DNA of 45,335 nt from Prevotella sp. (GCA_017475265.1 JAFVFY010000095.1:1-45335); one strand, 5' to 3'; positions 1-8,196 are shown, counted from the first letter of the stretch. Notes: generated by a model not told the origin, from the letters alone. Program-made: numbers and translations.

Positions 1-573
1 GTATTTCCCAACCGCGAAAAACGCCAGTTTTGAGCGAAATAGGGGCAAACAAGTGTTAAGTTTATGTAATTTTAAGTCACTTTTTGCACAAAAGAGGGTG
101 ATTTGTGCAGGGTTATGAAGCGCGATTCCTGCAAAAAACAGCCGGTTTGGGCCGGTTCTTGCGCTAGATGCTCAACTTTTAGGAACACTTTTTTCTGTAC
201 TTTTTCTTTACATTTCAGCAAAATAGGCGGGTAAACTTTTCCTATAGTCGCTTCGCTCAAAATTATAAAAAAATTAACCTGAATTATTCATAAGAATTAC
301 GAGGATCAATCTAATGGCTTTGATTCTTAACACGAATTACCACGAATTAAACACAAATTATTCAAAAATTAAATTAATGAGTAATTAGTGTCTCAAAAAA
401 CTTGGAAGTTAAAAGAAAATATGAGTGGTAATCATGAAGACGTGCCTCCCCATCTGTTTGCAGCCGCAAGCGATGGGGAGGCTTCTTCAAATATCAATCC
501 TGCTGCAATGTGGTGATGGTTACAAATTCAAGTTAAATTCTTTAATTTTTACCGTTAATTGAAAAAAAAGTTG
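1..573. other. Intergenic region, AT-rich, with one strong hairpin
   Basis: No convincing gene is seen. A 62-codon open frame on the minus strand (72-260) has no recognisable domain or signal and I do not call it. Between about 330 and 360 there are repeated CACGAAT-like words, which recur near 5250. A perfect hairpin lies at 444-482. The left edge may hold the end of a gene outside the window, but I see no protein tail in it. Confidence 0.5.
444..482. terminator. Perfect 11-bp hairpin
   Basis: GCCTCCCCATC (444-454) pairs perfectly with GATGGGGAGGC (472-482) across a 17-base loop. There is no run of T after it on the plus strand, so it is either a weak terminator or a stable RNA/DNA hairpin of a dispersed repeat. 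Confidence 0.4.
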
Positions 574-581
574 TACCTTTG
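574..581 (+). promoter_or_regulatory. Bacteroidetes -7 box TACCTTTG
   Basis: TACCTTTG matches the Bacteroidetes -7 consensus TAnnTTTG. No clear TTTG element sits 19-21 bases upstream; only a T-rich stretch is present. It would drive the 690-857 / GNAT pair with a leader of about 100 bases. Confidence 0.5.
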
Positions 582-689
582 CGGCGTGAACGCCGCTAAA
601 GCGATAAGACAGGAGGCATGAAACAAGCGCTGTTCTCTTTTCGCAATAACGGTCAACATTATAATTGATATACGAAAGATTATATAACT

Positions 690-857
690 ATGGCAACAGC
701 AATAAAAGCAATCCCCACATTGAAAGGCAAGGAGGCACGTGAATTCCTCCGCCATGCAGAGGAGGCTGAACGCAACTACAAGGGAACCAATAACAGGGAC
801 GACCATTCCTTTTGCCAGATGGCTCATGCCATATTGAGCAAGGCTGGTATGCTTTAA
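690..857 (+). CDS. Small 55-residue protein upstream of GNAT acetyltransferase (possible antitoxin or partner)
   Basis: A 55-codon frame (ATG 690, TAA 855-857) encodes a charged, soluble peptide starting MATAIKAIPTLKGKEAREF and rich in Glu, Arg and Lys. It sits about 110 bases after a -7 box and 18 bases before the ATG of the acetyltransferase reading frame, so the two look co-transcribed. From memory, small proteins with this kind of start are often found next to GNAT proteins in Bacteroidales, an arrangement like GNAT toxin/antitoxin pairs. I see no HTH or RHH motif, so an antitoxin role is inferred from position only. Confidence 0.6.
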   Translation: MATAIKAIPTLKGKEAREFLRHAEEAERNYKGTNNRDDHSFCQMAHAILSKAGML

Positions 858-875
858 TATTAGACACATTGTAGC

Positions 876-1474
876 ATGGCGTTTTTATCTGATAGCTGCA
901 CATTCCAGAACTGACAGACGATATTCTTGCCGCCTGTCGACCCTTTTCATGTGGCAATGAAGACCTTGATGACTTCTTCGCTCATGATGCCACACGATAT
1001 GCCCACTTCTTGATGGGCAAGACTTATTGTTTCCGTTCTGGCAGCGATCCTTCAAAGATAGTCTGCGCTCTGACCATATCTAACGACAGTATTCGTATCT
1101 ATGACTTGCCTCGCAGTCGCCGCGATTACATGAAAAGCCTTACTCACCATGAGAAGCCCTTGCGTCGCTATCCTGGTGTGCTGATTGGCCGTCTTGGAGT
1201 GAGTCGTGATTTTGCAGGTCAGGGCATAGGTAGCGAGGCATTGCAGTTCATTAAGGGATGGTTCTTCTCCAGTAGTAACAAAACTGGCTGTCGCTTTGTC
1301 ATCGTAGATGCTGTCAATGAGCCACAAGTTATTGCATTCTATGAGAAAAATGGCTTTCACTGTCTCTTTTCCTCTGAAGAGCAGGAATTCCTTTATACAG
1401 GCGGTAAGAAAGGTCAACCTGTTGTCCTTACTACACGACTAATGTATTACGACTTGCTCGAAATGCGTAAATAA
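876..1474 (+). pseudogene. GNAT family N-acetyltransferase with an N-terminal frameshift
   Basis: The frame from the ATG at 1013 to 1474 encodes the acetyl-CoA-binding core of a GNAT protein, with motif A seen as RLGVSRDFAGQGIGSEAL, followed by a beta strand and the FYEKNGF segment typical of motif B. The same frame stays open upstream to 896 and reads ELTDDILAACRPFSCGNEDLDDFF, the expected N-terminus, but contains no ATG. The likely true start is ATG 876 (MAFLSD) in a different frame. One missing base near 893-896 would join the two. It therefore looks frame-broken, or the base is a sequencing error. Downstream of 1013 the protein would lack about 40 residues. Confidence 0.7.
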
Positions 1475-1846
1475 TTTCCTTTATTTTATGCCACGCAGAG
1501 AGACGTTAAATAATCACAACACAGCGAAAATAATGGCCGAAACATTTGGCCGATACAATATTTTGCTACTCTCTCAGGCGCTCGCCTACCTATAAGAGAG
1601 ACAGTATCACCTATTATTTTACGCGCGGGTCGCCCGCGTCAAGGGCAGTGCAAGCCGAGTGCAGAGCCAAGCTTGCTTGGGCTATGCCGAGGCGCAGCCT
1701 GCCCTCGCCCGAAAGGGCAATATACGGCTTTTCTTGCTTTCCAGCAAGAGAAGTCGGCTTGTTTTTTGTTCCCGTCGGACGACTGTGGCGGGGACGCATA
1801 TAACAACAAAAAGTTTTAATTCACAATAAGCTTATTTTAAAACAAA
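1475..1846. other. Intergenic region without a supported gene
   Basis: The open frames on both strands (about 1546-1803) read as low-complexity Arg/Pro-rich translation of a GC-rich stretch and show no domain. The stretch 1640-1700 contains short inverted words around GCCAAGCTTGCTTGGGC and looks like repeat sequence rather than coding. Confidence 0.4.
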
Positions 1847-2068
1847 ATGCAAATGAAAAATTATTTCAATCTCAAGAAGAGCAAACTGCTACTCTTGACG
1901 CTCTTGACGATGCTCGTCGTGGGGACAAGGCCTGCATGGGCACAGAAGTCAATGCCGTACAGCTACGGGTTCGAGGACAACAACCTCGCCACCGACGGAT
2001 GGACTACTCAGAACCCAAGTGGTCGGAACAACAGTGAATTTGGCCTTTGCATGCTTCTTAGTATATAA
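1847..2068 (+). pseudogene. N-terminal fragment of a secreted protein
   Basis: This 73-codon frame begins with a clear signal peptide: basic residues, a Leu-rich core, and a cleavage site after PAWA. It is followed by KSMPYSYGFEDNNLATDGW, a start typical of large secreted Prevotella proteins (often MAM- or jelly-roll-like). It then stops abruptly after SEFGLCMLLSI, far short of any full-length family member. A C-terminal-like piece of such a protein lies at 5018-5146. The gene is therefore probably broken. Whether both pieces come from one gene is inference. Confidence 0.6.
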
Positions 2069-2110
2069 GAAGGAAAAATGTAAATTGATTAATATTACTG
2101 AATACAAACA

Positions 2111-2290
2111 ATGAAGGAAATTAAGACAAGGAAAACGTATGAGAAACCGACGACAACGGTCGTCGTGATGCAACACAGAACACAGCTGCTCACAGGCAGC
2201 GTACAAGCCAAGCGCAATAGCTATGGTAAAGCCAACAATGATGTTAGTCCAGATGAGTTGAACGAGGACAATGAATGGGAATGGAACTAA
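2111..2290 (+). CDS. Small 59-residue protein of fimbrillin-type operons
   Basis: ATG 2111 to TAA 2288-2290. The protein starts MKEIKTRKTYEKPTTTVVVM and ends with an acidic, Trp-containing tail (DNEWEWN). Short proteins with the core YEKPTTTVV and an acidic end recur in Prevotella directly ahead of fimbrillin-like lipoprotein genes; I recognise the type but know no function. It lies 19 bases before the ATG of the lipoprotein gene at 2310, so the two are likely one transcript. Confidence 0.65.
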   Translation: MKEIKTRKTYEKPTTTVVVMQHRTQLLTGSVQAKRNSYGKANNDVSPDELNEDNEWEWN

Positions 2291-2309
2291 ACGGAAGGAG
2301 GATAAGAGC

Positions 2310-3680
2310 ATGATTTCAAGCATCAAGACCCTGGCCGCCCTGCTGATGGCAGGAGCCGCCTTTGCCGCCTGCTCAAGCGAAGACAATATGATCGGCGGGC
2401 AGCCCGCATCACAGCAGACTTACACCATGACCATTGAGGCCAGCAAGGGAGGTGGCAGCGATGCCGCTACCCGTGCACTCTCGATAGACGGTAGTGGCGC
2501 ACTGAACGCCACGTGGGAGACCAGCAACGAGGTGAAGGCGTATAACCACACCCAGTCTTCAGCATTCACCGGCAGTCTGAAGCCCCAGAGCAGTGGCGTG
2601 TCGGCCACGCTCACGGGTTCACTCACGGGCAGCGTCGCCGTTGATGACATCATCTACCTGCGGTGGCCGTCGGTCGATGCCGACTACACCGGGCAGGACG
2701 GCACACTGGAGACCATCGCCCAGCGCTACGACTACACCACGGGCGTCGCCCAGGTGACGAGCGTCGACGGCACGACCATTGGGGCAGAAGACTCCTCTTA
2801 CGGCGGCCCCGTGCTGTTCACCAACAGCCAGGCCATCGTGAAGTTCACGCTGATTGACAAGGCCACCGGCTCGCCCATCAACGCCACCCAGCTCACCATC
2901 GACGCAAAGGTCGGCGTTGAGTCGCGCCTGATACAGAGCCTCACATACCCTGACACTTATACGCTTGGCACCATCACCATCAACCGCACCACACCCACCG
3001 GCAATGTCGTCTATGCAGCGCTGCCGTTCAGCAGCCAGGCCAGTTTCACCTTCGACCTCACCGCCACTGACGGCAAATACACCTACACCTACGAGAAGGC
3101 CGGCGTGACGATGCTCAACGGCAGATACTACGAGATCACGGTGAAGATGACGAGGGCTTACCCCATCGCTCTTAATGAAGTGACGAGTGACTATATCGGA
3201 AGTGTAGTGACAACCGACGGAACCGTTTATGCTACCGTAGCTGATGCAAGCGCTGCAAGCAAGACCGCAGCAGGCATGATAGCATACGTGAGCGGGATTG
3301 GGCAAGGACTGGCTATAGCCCTGGCCGATGAAGGCGAGATTCACTGGAATAATGCCACATCGACATGCGAAGGCAAAGCTGCTATCGGCAGCTATTCATG
3401 GAAGTTCCCCAGTCAGGCCGAGTGGCAGCAGATGTTCAGTGCCAACGGCGGTGACGCTTCAAGCTACAGCGGCCTGAATTCTGCTATCCGCACCGCCGGA
3501 GGCACAGCCTTGGAGGAGAACGAGCACTACTGGTCATCATCGACGGTGTCTGGTAAAGATCACGACACCTACGCCTACGCCGTGTACCTCAAGGATGGCA
3601 GTACCTCCTGGATAGAAAATTCTAAGGCCTTCGCCGAACTTGTCCGTGCCTGCCTCGCGTTCTGCCCTGACGGGCGCTGA
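2310..3680 (+). CDS. Fimbrillin-like lipoprotein with C-terminal DUF1566-like domain
   Basis: Start ATG 2310 is chosen because it follows a purine-rich site (ggaaggaggataag) and gives a clean lipoprotein signal: MISSIKTLAALLMAGAAFAA then Cys and SSEDN. The longer frame from 2271 would add hydrophilic residues ahead of the signal. The first ~290 residues resemble the fimbrillin-like (Mfa-like) family: TRALSIDG, a Thr/Ser-rich beta-sandwich, and ITVKMTRAYP at the end of the domain. The last ~140 residues (WKFPSQAEWQQMF, NEHYWSSSTV, LVRACLAF) resemble the DUF1566/FGE-like modules found on Bacteroidales surface proteins. Likely exported to the outer membrane surface as an adhesin or pilus-like subunit. 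Length 456 residues. Confidence 0.8.
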   Translation: MISSIKTLAALLMAGAAFAACSSEDNMIGGQPASQQTYTMTIEASKGGGSDAATRALSIDGSGALNATWETSNEVKAYNHTQSSAFTGSLKPQSSGVSATLTGSLTGSVAVDDIIYLRWPSVDADYTGQDGTLETIAQRYDYTTGVAQVTSVDGTTIGAEDSSYGGPVLFTNSQAIVKFTLIDKATGSPINATQLTIDAKVGVESRLIQSLTYPDTYTLGTITINRTTPTGNVVYAALPFSSQASFTFDLTATDGKYTYTYEKAGVTMLNGRYYEITVKMTRAYPIALNEVTSDYIGSVVTTDGTVYATVADASAASKTAAGMIAYVSGIGQGLAIALADEGEIHWNNATSTCEGKAAIGSYSWKFPSQAEWQQMFSANGGDASSYSGLNSAIRTAGGTALEENEHYWSSSTVSGKDHDTYAYAVYLKDGSTSWIENSKAFAELVRACLAFCPDGR

Positions 3681-3952
3681 CGCCGAGGGACTGCCGTATA
3701 GTCATGGGGACAGGCACCTGGGTATGGGTGCCTGTTTTCATGGCAATTTTTTTGCTATATTCCTGATGTTCTCGTAATTCATGCAAGTAACTCTTGAGAG
3801 TTGTCTTGGCCTGACATCGAGCGATCGCATAACCTCTTGAAAGGGCGTGATCACGGGGTCGGAGAACCTGATCGTTTCTAAGTGTGTCACGTACCAGGAC
3901 CGATGACACTTTAGCTTAATAATCAGGATGGCATAGGGTCCCCCCGAGCGAA
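3681..3952. other. Intergenic region between convergent genes
   Basis: Holds a hairpin just after the fimbrillin-like gene (3710-3735) and about 200 bases in which I see no gene, repeat or promoter. Confidence 0.4.
3710..3735 (+). terminator. Hairpin terminator after fimbrillin-like gene
   Basis: ACAGGCACC (3710-3718) pairs perfectly with GGTGCCTGT (3727-3735) across an 8-base loop, 30 bases after the stop codon. It is followed by TTTTCATGGCAATTTTTTT, an interrupted T tract. Confidence 0.7.
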
Positions 3953-4912
3953 TTAGTGTGTGGCGAGCCAGCGGGCGGCGCGGCGGGCTATGTTCTCGCG
4001 GAGCTGGTCGCGGTAGAGCCAGATCTCGCGGGTGTGGTAGTTGCCGTCGACACCGAGCAGCGGGAGGATGTAGTCCTGGGCGGTGAAGCCCTGCACGAGG
4101 AGCAGTCCTGAAGCGGTGTCGAGGCGGACGGTCATGGTGTCCTTCTGCTGTTCGGCGACGGGGAGCAGGGGCGAGGGCTCGGTGACGAGGGTGGCCGCGG
4201 TGCTGTCGGTACGCCAGTTGACGGGGTTGATGGCGACGTCGCTCTTACCCCACCCCGGTAGTGTGCAGGCGGTGCCGCGGACGGAGTTGTAGCAGATGGT
4301 GACGCCGGTGTCGTCGGCGCCTCGTGCCGGCACCATGTGGGCGATGGTGTCGTTGATGGCGATGCCGATGGCGTAGGCGGCAATGAGGCGGCTATAGGTG
4401 TCGTCGTCCATCTCGCGCAGCAGCTCGAGGAGGATGTGTGCGCCCTGGCTGAAGCCTGCGAGGACGAAGGGTCGTCCGCCGTTCTGGTGGTCGAGGTAGT
4501 AGCGGAAGGCGCGTCGCACGTCGCCGAGGGCCACCGGCAGTCGTGTGGCGGCGAGGCTGTCGCTCTGGAACGACTGCAGGGAGCACTGGCGGTAGTAGGG
4601 TGCGTAGTAGTTCAGGCGTCCGCTGATGAGGGTGTCGACGCCGAGCATCTCGCCGTAGAGGGGTGCACGCAGGCTGTCGACATAGGTGTCGGCATAGTGG
4701 CACACCTGTCCGCCGGGCAGCTGGTAGTCGCCGGTCTCGGTGGAGATGATGTAGAATACGTCGGCCGGGGCCTGACGGTTGGTGACGTACCACTGCGTGG
4801 AGTCGCTGTAGTCGGGCTCTGCGGGAAGGGGTTCACTCAGCGCCAGCCCCTCGTGGCAGGCTGACAGCATGGCCGTTGCACAGATGGCGATGACGGCAAG
4901 GTATTTTCTCAT
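3953..4912 (-). CDS. DUF3089-type alpha/beta hydrolase lipoprotein
   Basis: The start is set at ATG 4912 (MRKYLAVIAICATAMLSAC), giving a lipoprotein signal with lipobox LSAC and a 319-residue product; ATG 4918 is also possible. The longer frame from 5017 would begin upstream of the promoter and is rejected. The sequence carries PLYGEMLGVDTLISGRLNYYAPYYRQ and the nucleophile elbow GFSQGA (Ser) with a preceding VLAG strand, plus YAIGIAI and a downstream Asp/His region. These match DUF3089, a family of alpha/beta-fold serine hydrolases. Likely a membrane-anchored esterase or lipase facing the periplasm; substrate unknown. Convergent with the fimbrillin-like gene. Confidence 0.8.
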   Translation of the reverse strand: MRKYLAVIAICATAMLSACHEGLALSEPLPAEPDYSDSTQWYVTNRQAPADVFYIISTETGDYQLPGGQVCHYADTYVDSLRAPLYGEMLGVDTLISGRLNYYAPYYRQCSLQSFQSDSLAATRLPVALGDVRRAFRYYLDHQNGGRPFVLAGFSQGAHILLELLREMDDDTYSRLIAAYAIGIAINDTIAHMVPARGADDTGVTICYNSVRGTACTLPGWGKSDVAINPVNWRTDSTAATLVTEPSPLLPVAEQQKDTMTVRLDTASGLLLVQGFTAQDYILPLLGVDGNYHTREIWLYRDQLRENIARRAARWLATH

Positions 4913-4923
4913 TCTCATGGTTG

Positions 4924-4955
4924 CAAAGGTAATGAAAATCATTAACATACGCAAA
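4924..4955 (-). promoter_or_regulatory. Promoter for DUF3089 hydrolase, near-leaderless
   Basis: On the minus strand, TACCTTTG lies at 4924-4931 and TTTG at 4952-4955, separated by 20 bases: a consensus Bacteroidetes promoter. Transcription should start about 4-8 bases past 4924, at or next to the candidate start codons at 4918 and 4912, leaving almost no leader. Confidence 0.75.
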
Positions 4956-5017
4956 TTTTTCTGTTTTTTCGCAGAGATTTTGGTTATATCAGCATTTTTT
5001 CGCACTTTTGTGGCCAA

Positions 5018-5146
5018 ATTACGATAAATATAGAAGAGAAGAATAAGGCTGGCGCGTGGTACACCATAGACGGTGTGCGCCTCGACGGGAAACCGACGAA
5101 GAAGGGACTATACATCCACGGAGGCAAGAAGGTCGTTATCCCCTAA
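5018..5146 (+). pseudogene. C-terminal fragment of a secreted protein
   Basis: The plus-strand frame reads ITINIEEKNKAGAWYTIDG and continues VRLDGKPTKKGLYIHGGKK VVIP before TAA at 5144-5146. WYTIDGxxLxGKPxxKGxYIxxGKKVVI is a very common C-terminal tail of large secreted Prevotella proteins (a sorting-tail-like end). No start codon or remaining body is present; upstream lies the promoter of the divergent hydrolase. It may be the tail of the gene whose start remains at 1847-2068. Confidence 0.65.
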
Positions 5147-5257
5147 GGAATAATTTATGTCTACGGAGATATGGAGATAAGGAGAATCCACGCGCAGCCC
5201 TCCTAAACTCCTAAACTCCGTAGAAAAAATAGTCCGTAGAGTTTAACACGAATTTCC

Positions 5258-5313
5258 ACGAATGGCCCACGAATGTCTCATATAATATTAATGATAATTC
5301 GTGGGTCATTCGT
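5258..5313. repeat. Inverted repeat of CACGAAT words
   Basis: ACGAATGGCCCACGAAT (5258-5274) is matched on the other strand by 5297-5313 with one mismatch, leaving a 22-base AT-rich loop. Related single CACGAAT words occur near 330-360. Confidence 0.65.
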
Positions 5314-5533
5314 GGCCATTACATGTTAAATATAAAACCTCCGCAGAAGAAATGGTCTAAGGAGTCAAGGAGTCAAGGAGTGGCTGCGCGCAGCTTCCTA
5401 AATTCTTGCTTTGGCAAGCGTCCCTTTGGGCCGAGCGCCTAAATTCCTTAGACAACAGCCCCGCAAGGAAAAACTCCTAAACTCCCGAACTCCTTAGAAA
5501 GATTATAGTCCGTAGCGTGAAGTGAACACGAAG

Positions 5534-5566
5534 TTTAATCCGTGAAATCCGTTTTAATCCGTTGTT
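5534..5566. repeat. Partial copy of the AACAACGGATT dispersed repeat
   Basis: The words TTAATCCGTGAAATCC and TTTTAATCCGTTGTTG match one end of the ~170-bp repeat found in full at 14533, 36443 and 42799. Confidence 0.65.
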
Positions 5567-5578
5567 GTACAGCAAAAG

Positions 5579-7123
5579 CTATGGTTTGTTCAACAAAAGT
5601 ACTGCCCTCAGCCATCCGGCGTAGAGGGCTTCGTGGTTGTCGGGGCCGGGAGTGAAGACCTGGGTGACCTTGCGGAGGGGTTTCACCTCGTCGAAGGTGT
5701 GCCAAATACCGGTGGCAAAGCCGCTCATGATGGCGGCGCCAAGGGCAGAGGCATCCTCCACCTCGGTACAGACGACGGGTGTCTGCAGGAGGTCGGCCTG
5801 TAGCTGCATGAGCAGCTGGTTCTTTGTAGGTCCGCCGTCGGCGGCAATCTCGCGCAGCGGTGCTCCCGTAGCACGGGTCATGGCGTCTACCAAGTCTTTT
5901 ATTTGCAGGGCTATCGACTCCAAGGCAGCACGCAAGAAGTGAGCACGGGTCGTGGCGAAGGTGAGGCCGAACACGGCTCCACGCACGTCACTCTGCCACC
6001 AAGGGGCTCCCAGACCGCTAAAGGCCGGTACAATGTAGACCCCTCCCGACGACTCCACGCTGCGGGCCTCGGCCTCGATGTCGCGTGGGTGGGCAATCAT
6101 CTTCATTTGGTCTGCAAGCCATTTCAGTGTTGCCCCCGTGCTGTAGATGTTTCCTTCGTAACCGTAATAGTGGCTGCCGAGGGCTGAGAAGGCCACACTG
6201 GTGACGAGACCCTTGGGGGCAGGTAGAGGTTTAGTGCCTATGTTCACCATCACGCTGGAGCCCGTGCCGTAGGTCACCTTTCCCATGCCCTCGGCGAAGC
6301 ACATCTGCCCCACCAGTGCACCGTGGCTGTCGCCCAGCACACCTGCAATCTTGATGGGCGAAGGGAAGAGTCCCTCGATGGTAGTCTCTCCATAGACAGC
6401 ATCGCAGGGCAGCACCTGGGGCATCATCGTGCGGGGTATGCGGAAGAGCCGCAGCAGGTCGTCATCCCAATCCATCGTGTGAATATTGAAGAGCATGGTG
6501 CGCGAGGCGTTCGTCGTGTCCGTGGCATGAACTTTTCCCCCCGTGAGTTTCCAGATGAGCCAGGTGTCGATGGTTCCCATCAGCAGGTCGCCATGCTCTG
6601 CAGCCTCGCGTGCACCGGGGATATTGTCGAGCAGCCATGCCACGCCAGAAGCTGAGAAGTTGGGGTCGATGAGCAGACCGGCACGCTCCATCACCAGTGG
6701 CCCGTAGCCCTCCCCTTGAAGACGGTTGCAGAGGTCGCGGCCACGGGTGTCCTGCCACACCACGGCACGCGCTATAGGACAACCTGTATGGCGGTTCCAC
6801 ACGACGGCCGTCTCCCGCTGGTTGGTGAGGGCTATTGAACATTGAACATTGAACATTGAACATTGACCATTATTGCTGCGCATAGCTGAATGTTCAATGG
6901 TCAATGGTGAATGGTCAATGACTTTCCGTATGACCTCCACCATATTTTCATAGATCTCCTCTGCATCGTGTTCTACCCATCCTTCCTGAGGGTAGTACTG
7001 CTGGTGCTCCTTGTCGGCGCGGGCCAGCAGTCGGAACGGGCTGACACTAGCGTCTGCCCCTACTTCGAAGAGCATGGCCTTCGTGGCGCTCGTGCTCTGG
7101 TCGATGGCAATGATATAGTTCAT
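5579..7123 (-). CDS. glpK: Glycerol kinase with an in-frame repeat insertion
   Basis: FGGY-family kinase that phosphorylates glycerol to glycerol 3-phosphate with ATP, in the cytosol. Visible features: N-terminal IAIDQSTSATKAMLFE, GWVEHDAEEI, TNQRETAVVWNRHTG, WLIWKLTGGKVHATDTTNASRTMLFNI, the ATP-site GYEGNIYSTGATLKW, and VPAFSGLGAPWW. Start ATG 7123 fits the family. Length 514 residues is a little above the usual ~500. The excess is at residues ~70-96, where DNA made of heptamer repeats (6835-6913) is translated as IEHSAMRSNNGQCSMFNVQ instead of the expected short linker before ALTNQRE. Lies 58 bases after mdh, separated by a terminator-like hairpin. Confidence 0.95.
   Translation of the reverse strand: MNYIIAIDQSTSATKAMLFEVGADASVSPFRLLARADKEHQQYYPQEGWVEHDAEEIYENMVEVIRKVIDHSPLTIEHSAMRSNNGQCSMFNVQCSIALTNQRETAVVWNRHTGCPIARAVVWQDTRGRDLCNRLQGEGYGPLVMERAGLLIDPNFSASGVAWLLDNIPGAREAAEHGDLLMGTIDTWLIWKLTGGKVHATDTTNASRTMLFNIHTMDWDDDLLRLFRIPRTMMPQVLPCDAVYGETTIEGLFPSPIKIAGVLGDSHGALVGQMCFAEGMGKVTYGTGSSVMVNIGTKPLPAPKGLVTSVAFSALGSHYYGYEGNIYSTGATLKWLADQMKMIAHPRDIEAEARSVESSGGVYIVPAFSGLGAPWWQSDVRGAVFGLTFATTRAHFLRAALESIALQIKDLVDAMTRATGAPLREIAADGGPTKNQLLMQLQADLLQTPVVCTEVEDASALGAAIMSGFATGIWHTFDEVKPLRKVTQVFTPGPDNHEALYAGWLRAVLLLNKP
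6834..6915. repeat. Heptamer repeat and inverted repeat inside glpK
   Basis: Four ATTGAAC heptamers in a row (6834-6861) are followed by ATTGACCATT, a short spacer and the inverse words AATGTTCAATGGTCAAT, GGTGAATGGTCAATG. The block can fold back on itself. It lies wholly inside the glpK coding frame and keeps it open. Confidence 0.85.
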
Positions 7124-7133
7124 GATTAATAAT

Positions 7134-7163
7134 AAGTGGCCATGCCGCTGAGCATGACCACTT
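7134..7163 (-). terminator. Terminator hairpin after mdh
   Basis: AAGTGGCCATGC (7134-7145) and GCATGACCACTT (7152-7163) form a 12-bp stem with a 6-base loop. On the plus-strand RNA one pair is a C-A mismatch; on the minus-strand RNA the same pair is a U-G wobble. That supports a minus-strand role ending mdh transcripts ahead of glpK. Confidence 0.6.
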
Positions 7164-7181
7164 TATATTGATGATAGTAAA

Positions 7182-8174
7182 TTACAGATTGGGGTTAATC
7201 TTGCTCCACTCGCTGATGGGCGGCACGATGTTCAAGGTCACCAGCTCGTCGCGCATCTTGCAGAGGTGCTCGTAGGAGGCGTCGAGCTTTGCGTTCTCCT
7301 CGGCTGTTCCCTGAGGAACTTCAAACTTAGCACCATCCTGGGTGAGCGTGGTCTTCATGGCCATCATGATGTGGTCGTACTTGTCGGTCTTGACGTAGGT
7401 ACCAACGGGGAAGCGGAAAGCCTCGCCACCCATGGCAGCACGAATCATCTCGACGCTGAGATATGAAGGACTCTGGAAGGAAGAGCGGCCACGCAGCTTG
7501 ATGATGGCGGCACCACCCTTGGTAACGTCGGTCTTCATCTGCTCCCACTCCTCTGCGGAGAACTCGGGCGTACCGATGATGTCAGTCAGCTTGCGTCCCT
7601 TGATAGTCACGTGACTGCCAAAGACGGCCATCTGCTCACCATGTCCGCCGTAGGTGGCACAGCCCTTAATCTCACTCTGCAGCACACCGAACTTCTTGGC
7701 AAGTGCACTCTGCAGACGGGTGGTGTCGAGACCAGCGAGGGTAGTCACCTGTCCGGGTTTCAGTCCGCTATAAAGCAGGGTTACGAGACCAGTGAGGTCG
7801 GCGGGGTTGAAGATGATGACCACGTGCTTCACGTCGGGGCAGTACTTCTTGATGTTCAGTCCCAGCTCCTCGGCAATCTTGCAGTTGCCAGCCAGCAGGT
7901 CCTCACGGGTCATACCCTCCTTACGGGGAGCACCGCCGGAAGAAATGATGTACTTAGCACCACGGAAAGCCTCCTCAGCATCGGTGGTGGCGGTGATGGT
8001 GGCCTCGTCGAAGCCACTCTGGCGCATCTCCTCGGCCACGCCCTCGGGTGAGAACACGTCGTAGAGACACAGGTTACTTGTAAGGCCCATCATCAGGGCG
8101 CACTGAGCCATGTTACTTCCAATCATGCCGGCTGCGCCGACGATGACCAGTTTGTCGTTTGTGATAAATGCCAT
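7182..8174 (-). CDS. mdh: Malate dehydrogenase
   Basis: Interconverts malate and oxaloacetate with NAD(H) in the cytosol. N-terminal Rossmann motif VIVGAAGMIGSNMA (residues ~10-23) is followed by LYDVFSPEG. The substrate-loop arginines are in APRKEGMTRED, NPADL is the conserved NP segment, the second arginine is in LAGLDTTRLQ, and the catalytic His is in ATYGGHGEQM. 330 residues, as expected for the Bacteroidales enzyme. ATG 8174 is 22 bases after the parB stop, so read-through from parAB is plausible. A hairpin follows the stop. Confidence 0.97.
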   Translation of the reverse strand: MAFITNDKLVIVGAAGMIGSNMAQCALMMGLTSNLCLYDVFSPEGVAEEMRQSGFDEATITATTDAEEAFRGAKYIISSGGAPRKEGMTREDLLAGNCKIAEELGLNIKKYCPDVKHVVIIFNPADLTGLVTLLYSGLKPGQVTTLAGLDTTRLQSALAKKFGVLQSEIKGCATYGGHGEQMAVFGSHVTIKGRKLTDIIGTPEFSAEEWEQMKTDVTKGGAAIIKLRGRSSFQSPSYLSVEMIRAAMGGEAFRFPVGTYVKTDKYDHIMMAMKTTLTQDGAKFEVPQGTAEENAKLDASYEHLCKMRDELVTLNIVPPISEWSKINPNL

Positions 8175-8196
8175 AATACTAATCTTTAAGGTTTAA

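Larger units (their letters stand above)
5147..5578. other. Repeat-filled intergenic region
   Basis: No gene is seen. The stretch contains several short repeats: CTCCTAAACTCC-like words (5200-5220, 5470-5500), two TAGTCCGTAG words, an inverted repeat at 5258-5313, and a partial copy of a dispersed repeat at 5534-5566. It separates the broken secreted gene from glpK. Confidence 0.5.

Noticed and set aside
72-260. 62-codon minus-strand frame
   Set aside because: No domain, no ribosome site, lies in repeat-like AT-rich DNA; insufficient for a gene call.
1546-1803. Plus-strand frame between the GNAT and the secreted fragment
   Set aside because: Low-complexity Arg/Pro/Ser translation of repeat DNA.
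2619-3344. Long minus-strand frame (241 codons) opposite the fimbrillin-like gene
   Set aside because: Shadow of a GC-rich coding strand; Arg/Ala/Val-rich, no domain, and the plus strand has signal peptide and family motifs.
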